Below, piece after piece: positions 36,288 to 47,239 of a stretch of DNA of 64,000 nucleotides (the stretch's first letter is position 1; every line of letters starts with the position of its first letter). The notes beneath the pieces were generated by a model that ran no database searches, was not told the DNA's origin, and was given only the letters and a program-made list of their open reading frames with translations. Position numbers and translations under genes: made by a program. The stretch comes from Haberlea rhodopensis (lineage: Eukaryota > Streptophyta > Magnoliopsida > Lamiales > Gesneriaceae), in NCBI GenBank assembly GCA_907163345.1, contig CAJQUN010000003.1:25683879-25747878 (forward strand). The letters are read 5' to 3'.

Positions 36288-38134
36288 TCACATACCAGAA
36301 AACAGTTCCGGATAGTGCTGCACCATATGCCGCTCCGTCTTCCACGTGGCCTCCTCGACACCCCTGTGATCCAACTGAACCTTGATCATAGGTATCACTT
36401 TGTTCCGAAGTCTGCGGTCTGCTCGATCCAGAATTCTAACAGGCCGTTCCACATAAGAGACATCGGATTCTAACTGAACTTCGGAAGGCTGCAACACATG
36501 CGACGGATCTGGCTCATACTTCCGCAACATAGACACATGGAACACATCATGCATACAAGACAAAGAAGGTGGCAAGGCCAGTCGGTAAGCTAAGGTGCCA
36601 ATGCGCTGCAAGATCTCGTACGACCCAACATACCTCGGAGACAGTTTTCCGCGCATCCCAAATCGCACCACACCTCTGAAAGGTGAGATCTTTAAGAAGA
36701 CCTTATCTCCCAAATGAAATTCTAACGATCGCCGCCGTTTATTAGCATAAGCTGTCTGTCTGTCCTGGGATGCTTTCATTTTCTGCCTTATCACCTTTAC
36801 CTTCTCTTCCATTTCCCGAACCAGTTCCGGTCCTCCGACCGATTTACGATCCAAGTCATCCCAACACAAGGGTGATCTACATTGTCTGCCATAAAGGGCC
36901 TCAAAAGGAGCCATCTGAATGCTTGCCTGGTAGCTATTGTTATATGAGAACTCTACCAAGGCCACTGAATTCTGCCAAGAAGCATCAAACTCCAATACAC
37001 ATGTCCTCGAGCGTTTGGATAGTACGCTCGGTCTGACCATCCGTTTGAGGATGATATGCAGTGCTCAATCTAACTTCAGTTCCCAAAGCTGACAGAAGAC
37101 CCTCCCAAAAATGAGATGTGAATCGCGGATCTCGATCCGACACTATAGAAACAGGGATCCCGTGCAATCTCACCACATCTCGAATATACAACTGAGCCAT
37201 CCTCAAATAGGTGAAGGTCATACCATAGGGGATGAAATGAGCTACTTTGGTCAATCTGTCCACAATCACCCAAATGGCATCAAAACCCGAGGCACTCATC
37301 GGCAAGTGGGTCACAAAGTCCATGGAAATGTGCTCCCACTTCCACTTTGAAATCTCCAAGCTTTTCAACTCGCCACCAGGTCTCTGCCTCTCTGCCTTAA
37401 CCTGCTGGCAGATCAAGCACATCTTAACGAAAGCGACGACATCACACTTCATTCTTTTCCACCAAAACTGATAACGTAGCTCATTATACATCTTTTTCCC
37501 GCCTTGGTGGATACTAAGCCTGCTACTATGAGCTCGCTCCAAGATCCCTCTACGCAAATCCGGCGTAGTCGGAACCACCAACGGCTACCCAATCTCAAGG
37601 ATCCGTCCTCAGCCACTCTGAACTTCGATGGCTGACCAAGATGTACTAATGATAACCATCTCTGAATCTCATCATCTGTCTTCTGAGCTCTCCTGATATT
37701 CTCATAGATATCTGGCTCAGCTAATAAGGTCGATACATACACTGGTGATGTATCTATGTCGAAGTCATAGCCCAGATGGCAATAGGAAGTCATCATGGCT
37801 GACAAATGGATGACATCATCAGCAGTACTCCTCACTTTCCGGCTCAAGGTGTCTGCTGTCAAGTTAGCATAGTCTGATACTGTCATGCCTCCTTATTTCA
37901 AGTTTGTGAACTCATCTTCCTTGATCTGTCTCGCAGTCGCAGAAAAATACCGGTTCAGAAATCGGGTTCTGAAGAGAGTCCAATCAATTAACATACCCTG
38001 AGCCCTCAGTTCCATCACCGTGGTCTTCCACCACATGGAAGGTTTCTTTGCTAGCTGGAACTCCGCCAACCTCAGCCATGCCGTCCTTGCACAAGGAGCA
38101 GACACAAATATCTGTTCCAATCTCTCAAGCCATT
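36288..38134 (-). pseudogene. Element B gag-pol remnant (gag fragment joined to integrase)
   Basis: Reading right to left on the minus strand: a gag piece resumes after the insertion of A (EEWLERLEQIFVSAPC), meets an in-frame stop after EFTNLK (37893), then MTVSDYA is joined directly to NLTADTLSRK. Relative to element A this is an in-frame loss of 2454 bp (A 40651-43104), removing the end of gag, the zinc knuckles, protease, reverse transcriptase and RNase H. The integrase follows with one frameshift near 37580 and a small deletion near 36990 in the LEDM region. The tail (LRNKVIPMIKVQ, HYPELFSGM) is still readable. The element cannot be autonomous. Confidence 0.9.
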
Positions 38135-38139
38135 CCTCA

Positions 38140-39972
38140 TGTGATATCCCCGAAATGGTTAATTGCATTTGGGCATTAATTACGATTATTATGATTAATT
38201 ATGTGGTAATTATTTATGTGTTGGAATTTATTTACCTTATGGAAATGCATGGTCATGTGGATAGGGTGACCCGGGGTTGCATTTCAGGGTGCATGTGGTG
38301 CATGTTGGGTAAATATTATTGGAAGCATGATTTATTTGCCATTGGTAGCAATTAATTGGAAATCATGTGTTTAATTGATATTTGGTGCATTATGAGTAAA
38401 TGCTTTGAAAAATATCATGTTGGAGATACCTCATGGTTAATTTTTGTAAGGTTTTGGTTGAGTTTGGTATGATTTTGAATGGTTTTAAAATGGGTTTTGT
38501 TGGGTTGTTGTGGTTTTGGTTAAGGGTTGGATTTATGGTTGTTTTAAGGTGTATTTTGGTGGTTTATGTTGTTATTTGAGTTGTTGGTTTGATGGTTAAG
38601 TGTTGGAATGGGTTGGAATGGTTTTGAGGTGCAAAAAAAATGGAGTTTTCGGGTAACAGAGGTTGGCGATCGATCGCCCGTTCCAGGCGATCGATCGCGC
38701 CCAGGCAGTGGGCTTTTCAAGCAATTGGCGATCGATCGCCACTCTTGGGCGATCGATCGGCGGGACTGGCGATCGATCGCGCCAGGGGTGGCGATCGATC
38801 GCCGAAGGGTGCAAAATTTGATTCTCGGACAGTGAGGTTTGGCGATCGATCGCCGTGATGGGCGATCGATCGCGAAGACCAAAATTTGGTATTTTTGGAT
38901 TTTTTTGTAGGATTTTTGGGATTGGACTATTATTGGGTTCTAATATTGATTTGTGTGAATGTGTAGAACCATCCCAGGTGGCAACACAGCCAAGGCATTG
39001 AAGTCCTACCATATCCTACATTTTGGAAAGGTACGTAGTGGACGTACGGGCACCCCAACGGTACATGTATCTTATATACTTATTGTTTATGCATTGTGGA
39101 TGCAAGTATATATGTGGTATTGCATAGTGGATGCAAATACATGTTATGCATGATGTTTATAGATGCATATGATTATTGGTGCATATCCCATGAGTCATGG
39201 TCATCCCTTGATGATTTTAATGCTTGCCGCTATTTGGTTTGGTTCCGCTAAATGTGAAGCGAGGGGTGGGAGCGCCGCATGTCACATTTGAGCGTGGTTA
39301 TCATATAGGACGAGGAAAGGGTATTTGCCGCTCAATGAGAGGCGAGGGGTGGGAGTCCCGCAGTCCATTGAAGCGAGGTTATCCTATGCCGTCTATATGT
39401 AAATAAGCGAGGGGCATTAAAATACATTGTGATGGACAGACTAGGGATTGGTGATCAGTATTTGGTATTGATGAAATGGTATATGTTCATGACATGTTTA
39501 GACCATTAAAAATAATCTGTTGATTATACTCATGAGTTATGGTACAGGGACAACCAAACGGGAAGCGTTTGAAATGCATGGGGAAAACAGGAAGTGTTTT
39601 ATTATGATTATGCATTTACGCTTTATCTTCATATTGTGTTGAATATGAATGATTATTATTGCTCATGTTTGGGGGTTGTCCTTGTAGGTACACGTTTGGC
39701 ATGATAGGAGGGCTAGACGGGTTGAGATGGTGAGCTTTTTGAGGATGCTTTTGGGACTTGGAGGACGGGATTCCTATAGTGTCTACTCTAGGAGTAGTAT
39801 AAAACTATAATTGAACATTCATTGATTGGAATGTAATTAATCCTTTTTGGTAGTCCTTATATTTGGCATGTAATGCTTAAGCTCATAAACTCAACACGTT
39901 ATTTCTCACTCTGATCATTTATATTAGCTCTATTATGCCTTGTTTCCGCACTTAAGGATTAGGGTCCTTACA
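38140..39972 (+). repeat. 5' LTR of element A (1833 bp, internally deleted)
   Basis: It lacks the 219 bp present at 45051-45269 of the 3' LTR; the junction is at 38425/38426. The LTR of B retains homologous sequence there, so the difference is a deletion rather than an insertion. The palindrome array is at 38665-38874. Confidence 0.95.
38665..38874. repeat. Phased palindrome array in 5' LTR of A
   Basis: Eight GGCGATCGATCGCC copies (the last base or two vary) start at 38665, 38686, 38727, 38748, 38768, 38790, 38841 and 38861. Spacings are 21, 41, 21, 20, 22, 51 and 20 bp, or 2, 4, 2, 2, 2, 5 and 2 turns at about 10.3 bp per turn. The repeated open frames rich in DRSP across it are a by-product of the motif. 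Confidence 0.93.
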
Positions 39973-39976
39973 TTAG

Positions 39977-39988
39977 TGGTATCAGAGC
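39977..39988 (+). other. Primer-binding site of element A (initiator tRNA-Met)
   Basis: TGGTATCAGAGC lies 4 bp after the 5' LTR and matches the 3' end of plant initiator tRNA-Met, the usual primer in this group. Confidence 0.9.
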
Positions 39989-40185
39989 AGTGGTTAGAGA
40001 ACCCGGGAACGAGTGAAGGGTAGCCTTAGCATGATAGGCTAGGTGCTTACATTTGAAGCATGTTTATGCATGTGGTGCATATTAATGTATATTCTGTTAT
40101 ACTAACATGCGTATTCTCATTCCTGTTATCTAACGGCATAATATATATACTGCTTTGGAATTGTTGTTAACATTTGTATTACAGC

Positions 40186-43100
40186 ATGGCTGCTAATGAG
40201 GAAGTTGGAGATGTTGGTAGTGTGAACGCAAGCGTCGGACAAGTGAACCCTCTACCTCCACCGGCCGTAGGCATGGAACCAGTGGTTCAATTATTGCTAC
40301 CGGGTGAGATCAGTCTGACACAGTTTCTGTCTTATCATCCGCCCCGGTTTGAGGGGACAGAGTCCGGAGAAGAGGCTGAAGAGTGGTTGGAAAGACTTGA
40401 GCAGATCTTTGTATCGGCTCCTTGTGCTGTGACAGCTTGGCTAAGGCTGGCGGAGTTTCAATTAGCCAAGAAACCTCTGATGTGGTGGAGGAGCACAGTA
40501 ATGGAAATGAGAGCACTGGGTGCTGTGATCGACTGGACACTCTTCAGGACTAGGTTTCTGAACCGGTACTTCTCCGCAGCAGCAAGACAGACAAAGGAGG
40601 ACGAGTTCACGAGTCTGAGGCAGGGGAACATGACAGTGGCAGACTATGCCACACGGTACTCTTCATTGCTGAGGTACGTCCCCCACATTGCCACTAATGG
40701 GCACGCTAAGATGAGGAATTTTATGAAGGGATTGCGACCGGAGCTCTATGACCGGGTTATCACTAATAACCCAACTTCTTTTGATGATGCTCTCACAAGA
40801 GCGGAGCTTGCTGAGCTAGGAGTGGGAGCTTACGCTATGCCACCACCAGTACCGCAACAGAGGCAGACTAGTGACAGCTTGAGGCCTCGGGGTGAGCCAT
40901 TTAAACCCCGTGGTGCCTCTTCATCTTCACGTTTTGGTGGAAAGAAGTACTTTGGGCAGAAACAGGATAACAAGAAGGGCAATTGGTCGGCCAATCGAGG
41001 ATCTTCACAAGGGGATAGGCCGGAAGAGCCGAGGTGCAATAATTGTGGAGGGCCACATTCTTCAAACAAGTGTCCTGCATGTTATATCTGTGGCAAGATG
41101 GGCCACATCGCTCGGTATTGCCCCACACGGGGAGGACAGTCTGAGTATCAGGGCAGCAGGCCGAGGTTTGAGGATAGGACAGTGCAGCAGAGGCAGCAGT
41201 TTGGGCCTCGACCATCAGGAGGTCAGACAGTAGGACCACCCCAGGGGCAAGTGTATGCACTGACTAGGGAGCAGGCCCAGGCAGCCCCAGAGGAGGTGAT
41301 TGCCGGTACGTGTCATTTATTTACGTACCCTGCTTTTATTTTGATCGATACAGGTGCCTCCCATTCTTTTGTATCGGTGGGTTTTGTGGAAAGACACCAT
41401 ATGCGCACGTCTTCTTTACCCACGCCTCTCCTTGTCTCGACACCCACTGGAAGAAATGTTGTTGCTGATCAGTTTATGGCAGACTGCCTCATTTATTTTG
41501 AGGGCAACGAATTGAGGCCAGACTTGATTGTGCTGGGTATGTCAGACTTCGACTGCATCTTGGGTATTGATGCTCTGATCAGATATCAGGCAGTGGTAGA
41601 TTGCCGGCAGAGGACAGTGAAGTTCAGACCTGAGTTGGGCAGTCAGTGGACTTTCTATGGCAACGGTTCTCGTGCGAAGATTCCGTTGATTTCAGCAATC
41701 AAGATGACTCAGTTGTTGGAACGTGGCCACACGGGCTATCTTATTTATGCCGTGGACACGTCTGGGAAGGATAAAGAACTAAGAGTTGAGGATGTACCAG
41801 TGGTAGCAGAGTTTGCTGATGTATTCCCCGAAGAGATCCCAGGATTCCCACCGGCTAGGGAAGTTGAGTTTGGGATAGAGTTGCTGCCAGGGACATCCGC
41901 TATCTCTCGTGCACCTTATAGGATGGCACCGGCAGAGTTGAGAGAGTTGAAAGAACAGTTGCAGGATCTCCTGGACAAGGGATATATACGTCCGAGCGTG
42001 TCGCCATGGGGCGCACCAGTTCTCTTTGTGAAAAAGAAGGACGGTTCGATGCGGTTGTGCATCGATTACCGGCAACTGAATAAGGCTACAGTGAAGAACA
42101 AGTATCCTCTTCCAAGGATTGACGATCTGTTTGATCAGTTGCAAGGTACCAGGGTGTATAGCAAGATTGATTTGAGATCCGGGTATCATCAGATTCGGGT
42201 CAGAGAGGAAGATGTGCAGAAGACAGCGTTCCAGACCCGATATGGACACTATGAGTTCCTAGTGATGCCGTTCGGCGTGACGAATGCTCCAGCAGTCTTC
42301 ATGAGTCTGATGAACAGAGTGTTTCAGCAGTATCTTGATCAGTTCGTCATTGTGTTTATTGACGATATTCTTATCTACTCCCGGAGTGAGGAAGAGCATG
42401 TGAAACACTTGAGGACAGTGCTTCAGATTCTCAGAGAGCATCAGTTGTATGCTAAGCTCAGTAAGTGTGAATTTTGGCTGAGCAGTTTAGTGTTTCTGGG
42501 GCATGTCATATCGAGCAGCGGGATATCTGTAGATCCCAAGAAGATTGAGGCTGTGATGGAGTGGGCTGCCCCCACTTCTGTGCCTGAGATCCGGAGTTTT
42601 CTTGGTTTGGCCGGGTATTATCGACGCTTCGTCGAGGGCTTTTCGAAGATTGCCAAGCCGTTGACTCAGTTGACTCAGAAGGGTGTACCTTTCTTTTGGT
42701 CAGAAGCTTGTGAGGAGAGCTTCCAGGAATTAAAGCACCGCTTGACGACGGCGCCAGTGTTAGTGATCCCGACGGAGAACTCCAGATTTGTTCTGTATAC
42801 TGACGCATCACTGCAGGGCCTTGGATGTGTTCTGATGCAAGATAAGCATGTGGTAGCTTATGCATCGAGGCAGTTGAAGCCGCATGAGACCAGATATCCA
42901 GTTCATGACTTGGAATTGACGGCTATCATCTTTGCCCTGAAGATCTGGAGGCATTATTTGTATGGTACGTCGTTTACCATCTACACGGATCACAAGAGCC
43001 TCAAGTTTTTATTCACTCAGGCAGAGCTGAACATGAGGCAGAGGAGATGGATGGACCTACTCAAGGACTATGATTGCGAGATAGAGTACCATCCCGGGAA

Positions 43101-44730
43101 AGCCAATTTGACAGCAGACGCTTTGAGCCGGAAAGTGAGGAGTTCTGCTGAGGACGTCATTCATTTGTCGGCTATGATGACCTCTTATTGCCATCTGGGC
43201 TATGACTTTGACATTGATGCATCGCCTGTGTACGTATCGACCTTGTTAGCTGAGCCAGACATCTATGAGAACATCAGGAGAGCTCAGAGGTCAGATGATG
43301 AGGTTCAGAGGTGGTTATCTTTAGTACATCTTGGTCAGCCAACGAAGTTCAGAGTGGCCGATGACGGGTCTTTGAGATTAGGTGAACGATGGGTGGTTCC
43401 AAGTACGCCGGAGTTGCGTAAAGGGATCTTGGAGCGAGCTCACAGTAGCAGACTTAGCATCCACCCAGGCGGGAAGAAGATGTACAGAGATCTGTGTGGT
43501 CACTTTTGGTGGAAAAGGATGAAATCAGATGTCGTCGCTTTTGTGAAGAGGTGTTTGATCTGCCAGCAGGTTAAGGCAGAGAGACAGAGACCTGGCGGCG
43601 AGTTGAGAAGCTTGGAGATACCGAAGTGGAAGTGGGAGCACATTTCCATGGACTTCGTGACTCATTTGCCGAGGAGTGCTTCATGCTTCGATGCTATTTG
43701 GGTGATTGTGGACAGATTGACTAAGGTAGCCCACTTTATTCCCTATAGCATGACTTTCACATTTTTGAGGATGGCGCAGTTGTATATTAGAAATGTGGTA
43801 AGATTGCATGGGATCCCCGTTTCCATAGTGTCAGATCGAGATCCGCGATTCACATCTCATTTCTGGGAAGGCCTTCAGTCAGCCTTGGGAACCGAAGTCA
43901 GATTGAGTACTGCTTATCATCCTCAGACGGATGGCCAGACCGAGCGCACTATTCAGACGCTCGAGGACATGTTAAGAGCTTGTGTTTTGGAGTTCGACGC
44001 CTCTTGGCAAGATTCAGTGCCTTTGGTAGAGTTTTCTTATAACAATAGCTACCAGGCGAGTATTCAGATGGCTCCGTTTGAAGCTCTTTATGGCAGACGG
44101 TGTAGATCACCCTTGTGTTGGGATGATTTGGACCGCAAATCGGCCGGAGGACCGGAGTTGATCCGAGAGATGGAAGAAAAGATAAAGTTGATAAGGCAGA
44201 AAATGAAAGCGGCTCAGGACAGACAGGCAGCATATGCGAATAAACGGCGGAGACCGTTGGAATTTCAGTTGGGAGATAAGGTCTTTTTGAAGATCTCGCC
44301 TTTCAGAGGCGTTGTGCGATTTGGGATGCGCGGGAAACTGTCTCCGAGGTATGTTGGACCGTACGAGATCTTACAGCGCATTGGCACCTTAGCTTACCGA
44401 TTAGCTTTGCCGCCTTCTTTATCTGGGATACATGATGTGTTTCATGTATCGATGCTGCGGAAGTATGAGCCGGATCCATCTCATGTGTTACAGCCTTCCG
44501 AAGTTCAGTTAGAATCAGATGTGTCTTATGTGGAACGGCCTGTCAGAATTCTGGATCGAGCAGACCGCAGACTTCGGAACAAAGTGATACCTATGATCAA
44601 GGTTCAGTGGGATCGCAGGGGTGTCGAGGAGGCTACGTGGGAGATGGAGCGGCATATGGTGCAGCACTACCCGGAACTATTCTCTGGTATGTGTTTATGT
44701 TTAGTTTCTATTTGGGGTAAGTGCATGTGA
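40186..44730 (+). CDS. Gag-pol polyprotein of element A
   Basis: One uninterrupted frame of 1514 residues. The first ATG (MAANEEVG) matches the gag start seen in element B. Gag spans about 1-230, followed by two zinc knuckles (CNNCGGPHSSNKC near 284, CYICGKMGHIARYC near 299). The protease has DTGAS at 388. The reverse transcriptase spans about 570-760 with IDD at 725. RNase H spans about 865-985 (YTDAS, YTDHKSLKFL). The integrase has an HHCC-type zinc region (CLICQQVKAERQ) and a catalytic core (FDAIWVIVDRLTK, IVSDRDPRFTS, HPQTDGQTERT). The C terminus is chromodomain-like (VEEATWEMERHMV). No frameshift or stop is seen, so it may be capable of activity. Expression may suffer because the 5' LTR is deleted. 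Confidence 0.95.
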   Translation: MAANEEVGDVGSVNASVGQVNPLPPPAVGMEPVVQLLLPGEISLTQFLSYHPPRFEGTESGEEAEEWLERLEQIFVSAPCAVTAWLRLAEFQLAKKPLMWWRSTVMEMRALGAVIDWTLFRTRFLNRYFSAAARQTKEDEFTSLRQGNMTVADYATRYSSLLRYVPHIATNGHAKMRNFMKGLRPELYDRVITNNPTSFDDALTRAELAELGVGAYAMPPPVPQQRQTSDSLRPRGEPFKPRGASSSSRFGGKKYFGQKQDNKKGNWSANRGSSQGDRPEEPRCNNCGGPHSSNKCPACYICGKMGHIARYCPTRGGQSEYQGSRPRFEDRTVQQRQQFGPRPSGGQTVGPPQGQVYALTREQAQAAPEEVIAGTCHLFTYPAFILIDTGASHSFVSVGFVERHHMRTSSLPTPLLVSTPTGRNVVADQFMADCLIYFEGNELRPDLIVLGMSDFDCILGIDALIRYQAVVDCRQRTVKFRPELGSQWTFYGNGSRAKIPLISAIKMTQLLERGHTGYLIYAVDTSGKDKELRVEDVPVVAEFADVFPEEIPGFPPAREVEFGIELLPGTSAISRAPYRMAPAELRELKEQLQDLLDKGYIRPSVSPWGAPVLFVKKKDGSMRLCIDYRQLNKATVKNKYPLPRIDDLFDQLQGTRVYSKIDLRSGYHQIRVREEDVQKTAFQTRYGHYEFLVMPFGVTNAPAVFMSLMNRVFQQYLDQFVIVFIDDILIYSRSEEEHVKHLRTVLQILREHQLYAKLSKCEFWLSSLVFLGHVISSSGISVDPKKIEAVMEWAAPTSVPEIRSFLGLAGYYRRFVEGFSKIAKPLTQLTQKGVPFFWSEACEESFQELKHRLTTAPVLVIPTENSRFVLYTDASLQGLGCVLMQDKHVVAYASRQLKPHETRYPVHDLELTAIIFALKIWRHYLYGTSFTIYTDHKSLKFLFTQAELNMRQRRWMDLLKDYDCEIEYHPGKANLTADALSRKVRSSAEDVIHLSAMMTSYCHLGYDFDIDASPVYVSTLLAEPDIYENIRRAQRSDDEVQRWLSLVHLGQPTKFRVADDGSLRLGERWVVPSTPELRKGILERAHSSRLSIHPGGKKMYRDLCGHFWWKRMKSDVVAFVKRCLICQQVKAERQRPGGELRSLEIPKWKWEHISMDFVTHLPRSASCFDAIWVIVDRLTKVAHFIPYSMTFTFLRMAQLYIRNVVRLHGIPVSIVSDRDPRFTSHFWEGLQSALGTEVRLSTAYHPQTDGQTERTIQTLEDMLRACVLEFDASWQDSVPLVEFSYNNSYQASIQMAPFEALYGRRCRSPLCWDDLDRKSAGGPELIREMEEKIKLIRQKMKAAQDRQAAYANKRRRPLEFQLGDKVFLKISPFRGVVRFGMRGKLSPRYVGPYEILQRIGTLAYRLALPPSLSGIHDVFHVSMLRKYEPDPSHVLQPSEVQLESDVSYVERPVRILDRADRRLRNKVIPMIKVQWDRRGVEEATWEMERHMVQHYPELFSGMCLCLVSIWGKCM

Positions 44731-44750
44731 TTTCGAGGACGAAATCTTAT

Positions 44751-44764
44751 AAGTAGTGGAGTAT
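44751..44764 (+). other. Polypurine tract of element A
   Basis: AAGTAGTGGAGTAT lies directly before the 3' LTR, where plus-strand DNA synthesis is primed. The preceding ATTTCGAGGACGAAAT context is shared with element B. Confidence 0.7.
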
Positions 44765-46817
44765 TGTGATATCCCCGAAATGGTTAATTGCATTTGGGCA
44801 TTAATTACGATTATTATGATTAATTATGTGGTAATTATTTATGTGTTGGAATTTATTTACCTTATGGAAATGCATGGTCATGTGGATAGGGTGACCCGGG
44901 GTTGCATTTCAGGGTGCATGTGGTGCATGTTGGGTAAATATTATTGGAAGCATGATTTATTTGCCATTGGTAGCAATTAATTGGAAATCATGTGTTTAAT
45001 TGATATTTGGTGCATTATGAGTAAATGCTTTGAAAAATATCATGTTGGAGTGTTTTATACACCATGGAATTATTTTGGTATGCTTTTAATTAAATAAACA
45101 CCTTTTAAACCCAACCCCACCTTTACCAATTACTTTCACTTTACCAAATCAACTTCCAACAAACCCTTCCCCTCCATTTTCGTTCTTGAGCTTTGGGGTG
45201 AAGAGAAGTCCTTGCAAAATCTTATTTTGTGGAGATTGTTGGGTGATTTGAGGTCCCCAAGAGGTATGGATACCTCATGGTTAATTTTTGTAAGGTTTTG
45301 GTTGAGTTTGGTATGATTTTGAATGGTTTTAAAATGGGTTTTGTTGGGTTGTTGTGGTTTTGGTTAAGGGTTGGATTTATGGTTGTTTTAAGGTGTATTT
45401 TGGTGGTTTATGTTGTTATTTGAGTTGTTGGTTTGATGGTTAAGTGTTGGAATGGGTTGGAATGGTTTTGAGGTGCAAAAAAAAATGGAGTTTTCGGGTA
45501 ACAGAGGTTGGCGATCGATCGCCCGTTCCAGGCGATCGATCGCGCCCAGGCAGTGGGCTTTTCAAGCAATTGGCGATCGATCGCCACTCTTGGGCGATCG
45601 ATCGGCGGGACTGGCGATCGATCGCGCCAGGGGTGGCGATCGATCGCCGAAGGGTGCAAAATTTGATTCTCGGACAGTGAGGTTTGGCGATCGATCGCCG
45701 TGATGGGCGATCGATCGCGAAGACCAAAATTTGGTATTTTTGGATTTTTTTGTAGGATTTTTGGGATTGGACTATTATTGGGTTCTAATATTGATTTGTG
45801 TGAATGTGTAGAACCATCCCAGGTGGCAACACAGCCAAGGCATTGAAGTCCTACCATATCCTACATTTTGGAAAGGTACGTAGTGGACGTACGGGCACCC
45901 CAACGGTACATGTATCTTATATACTTATTGTTTATGCATTGTGGATGCAAGTATATATGTGGTATTGCATAGTGGATGCAAATACATGTTATGCATGATG
46001 TTTATAGATGCATATGATTATTGGTGCATATCCCATGAGTCATGGTCATCCCTTGATGATTTTAATGCTTGCCGCTATTTGGTTTGGTTCCGCTAAATGT
46101 GAAGCGAGGGGTGGGAGCGCCGCATGTCACATTTGAGCGTGGTTATCATATAGGACGAGGAAAGGGTATTTGCCGCTCAATGAGAGGCGAGGGGTGGGAG
46201 TCCCGCAGTCCATTGAAGCGAGGTTATCCTATGCCGTCTATATGTAAATAAGCGAGGGGCATTAAAATACATTGTGATGGACAGACTAGGGATTGGTGAT
46301 CAGTATTTGGTATTGATGAAATGGTATATGTTCATGACATGTTTAGACCATTAAAAATAATCTGTTGATTATACTCATGAGTTATGGTACAGGGACAACC
46401 AAACGGGAAGCGTTTGAAATGCATGGGGAAAACAGGAAGTGTTTTATTATGATTATGCATTTACGCTTTATCTTCATATTGTGTTGAATATGAATGATTA
46501 TTATTGCTCATGTTTGGGGGTTGTCCTTGTAGGTACACGTTTGGCATGATAGGAGGGCTAGACGGGTTGAGATGGTGAGCTTTTTGAGGATGCTTTTGGG
46601 ACTTGGAGGACGGGATTCCTATAGTGTCTACTCTAGGAGTAGTATAAAGCTATAATTGAACATTCATTGATTGGAATGTAATTAATCCTTTTTGGTAGTC
46701 CTTATTTTTGGCATGTAATGCTTAAGCTCATAAACTCAACACGTTATTTCTCACTCTGATCATTTATATTAGCTCTATTATGCCTTGTTTCCGCACTTAA
46801 GGATTAGGGTCCTTACA
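44765..46817 (+). repeat. 3' LTR of element A (2053 bp, full length)
   Basis: This copy contains the 219 bp segment 45051-45269 missing from the 5' LTR; the segment starts TGTTTTATACACCATGG and may include promoter elements. The palindrome array recurs at 45510-45719 with spacing identical to the 5' LTR. Confidence 0.95.
45510..45719. repeat. Phased palindrome array in 3' LTR of A
   Basis: The eight-copy GGCGATCGATCGCC array from 45510 to the last copy at 45706 has the same 196 bp first-to-last distance as the 5' LTR. Confidence 0.93.
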
Positions 46818-46822
46818 CCTCA

Positions 46823-47031
46823 GCCTCTTCCCCTATCTCTGTCCCCTCAAACCGGGGCGGGTGGAAAGTCAGAAATTGAGTCAGACTGAGCTCACTTGGC
46901 AATAATAACTGAGCTGCCGGTTCTACTCCCACAGCTGGTGGTGGTAAAGGATTTGTCTGACCAATGCTTGCATTAACACTGCCAACGTCACCTACCTCTT
47001 CATTGAGGTTCCCCAAGTTCATAGCTGCCAT
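46823..47031 (-). pseudogene. Element B gag, 5' part
   Basis: The minus-strand frame begins MAAMNLGNLNEEVGDVG at 47031 and reads to GEEAE, where it is cut by element A at the CCTCA target site. It continues at 38134. It is close to the gag start of element A but has a short insertion after MAA. Confidence 0.9.
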
Positions 47032-47227
47032 GCTGTAACACAAGGGTTAACAACAATTCCACAACAATACATATGTTATGCCGTTAGATAACATGAATGA
47101 TAATAAGCATGTTAGTATAACAATTTATACATCAATATGCACCACATGCATAAACATGCCCAAATGTAAACACCTAGCCGATCATGCTAAGGCTACCCTT
47201 CACTCGTTCCCGGGTTCTCTAACCACC

Positions 47228-47239
47228 GCTCTGATACCA
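47228..47239 (-). other. Primer-binding site of element B
   Basis: The plus strand reads GCTCTGATACCA, the complement of TGGTATCAGAGC, located 4 bp from the 5' LTR of B. Confidence 0.88.

Larger units (their letters stand above)
38140..46817 (+). mobile_element. Chromovirus-type Ty3/gypsy element A, apparently complete
   Basis: 8678 bp with LTRs TGTGATATCCCCGAAATGG...GGTCCTTACA, target duplication CCTCA at 38135-38139 and 46818-46822, primer-binding site, one long gag-pol frame and a polypurine tract. It is inserted in the gag of element B in opposite orientation. By eye the LTRs differ by only about two substitutions, one homopolymer base and a 219 bp deletion in the 5' LTR. Insertion is therefore very recent. 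The pol order (protease, RT, RNase H, integrase) and chromodomain-like tail fit the Tekay/Del lineage. Confidence 0.95.

Noticed and set aside
38665..38874. CRISPR-like array of regularly spaced palindromes
   Set aside because: The genome is a plant; the repeats are 14 bp perfect palindromes with 6-37 bp gaps inside LTRs, with no cas genes and no spacer-length rule of CRISPR.
38544..39012. Open frames rich in DRSP and AIDR on both strands of the LTR (also 45408-45857, 47691-48068, 51295-51561)
   Set aside because: They arise from reading the GCGATCGATCGC palindrome in several frames. There is no start context or family match.
40174..40185. Earlier start of gag-pol at 40174
   Set aside because: That codon is TTG. 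The first ATG at 40186 matches the gag start of element B.
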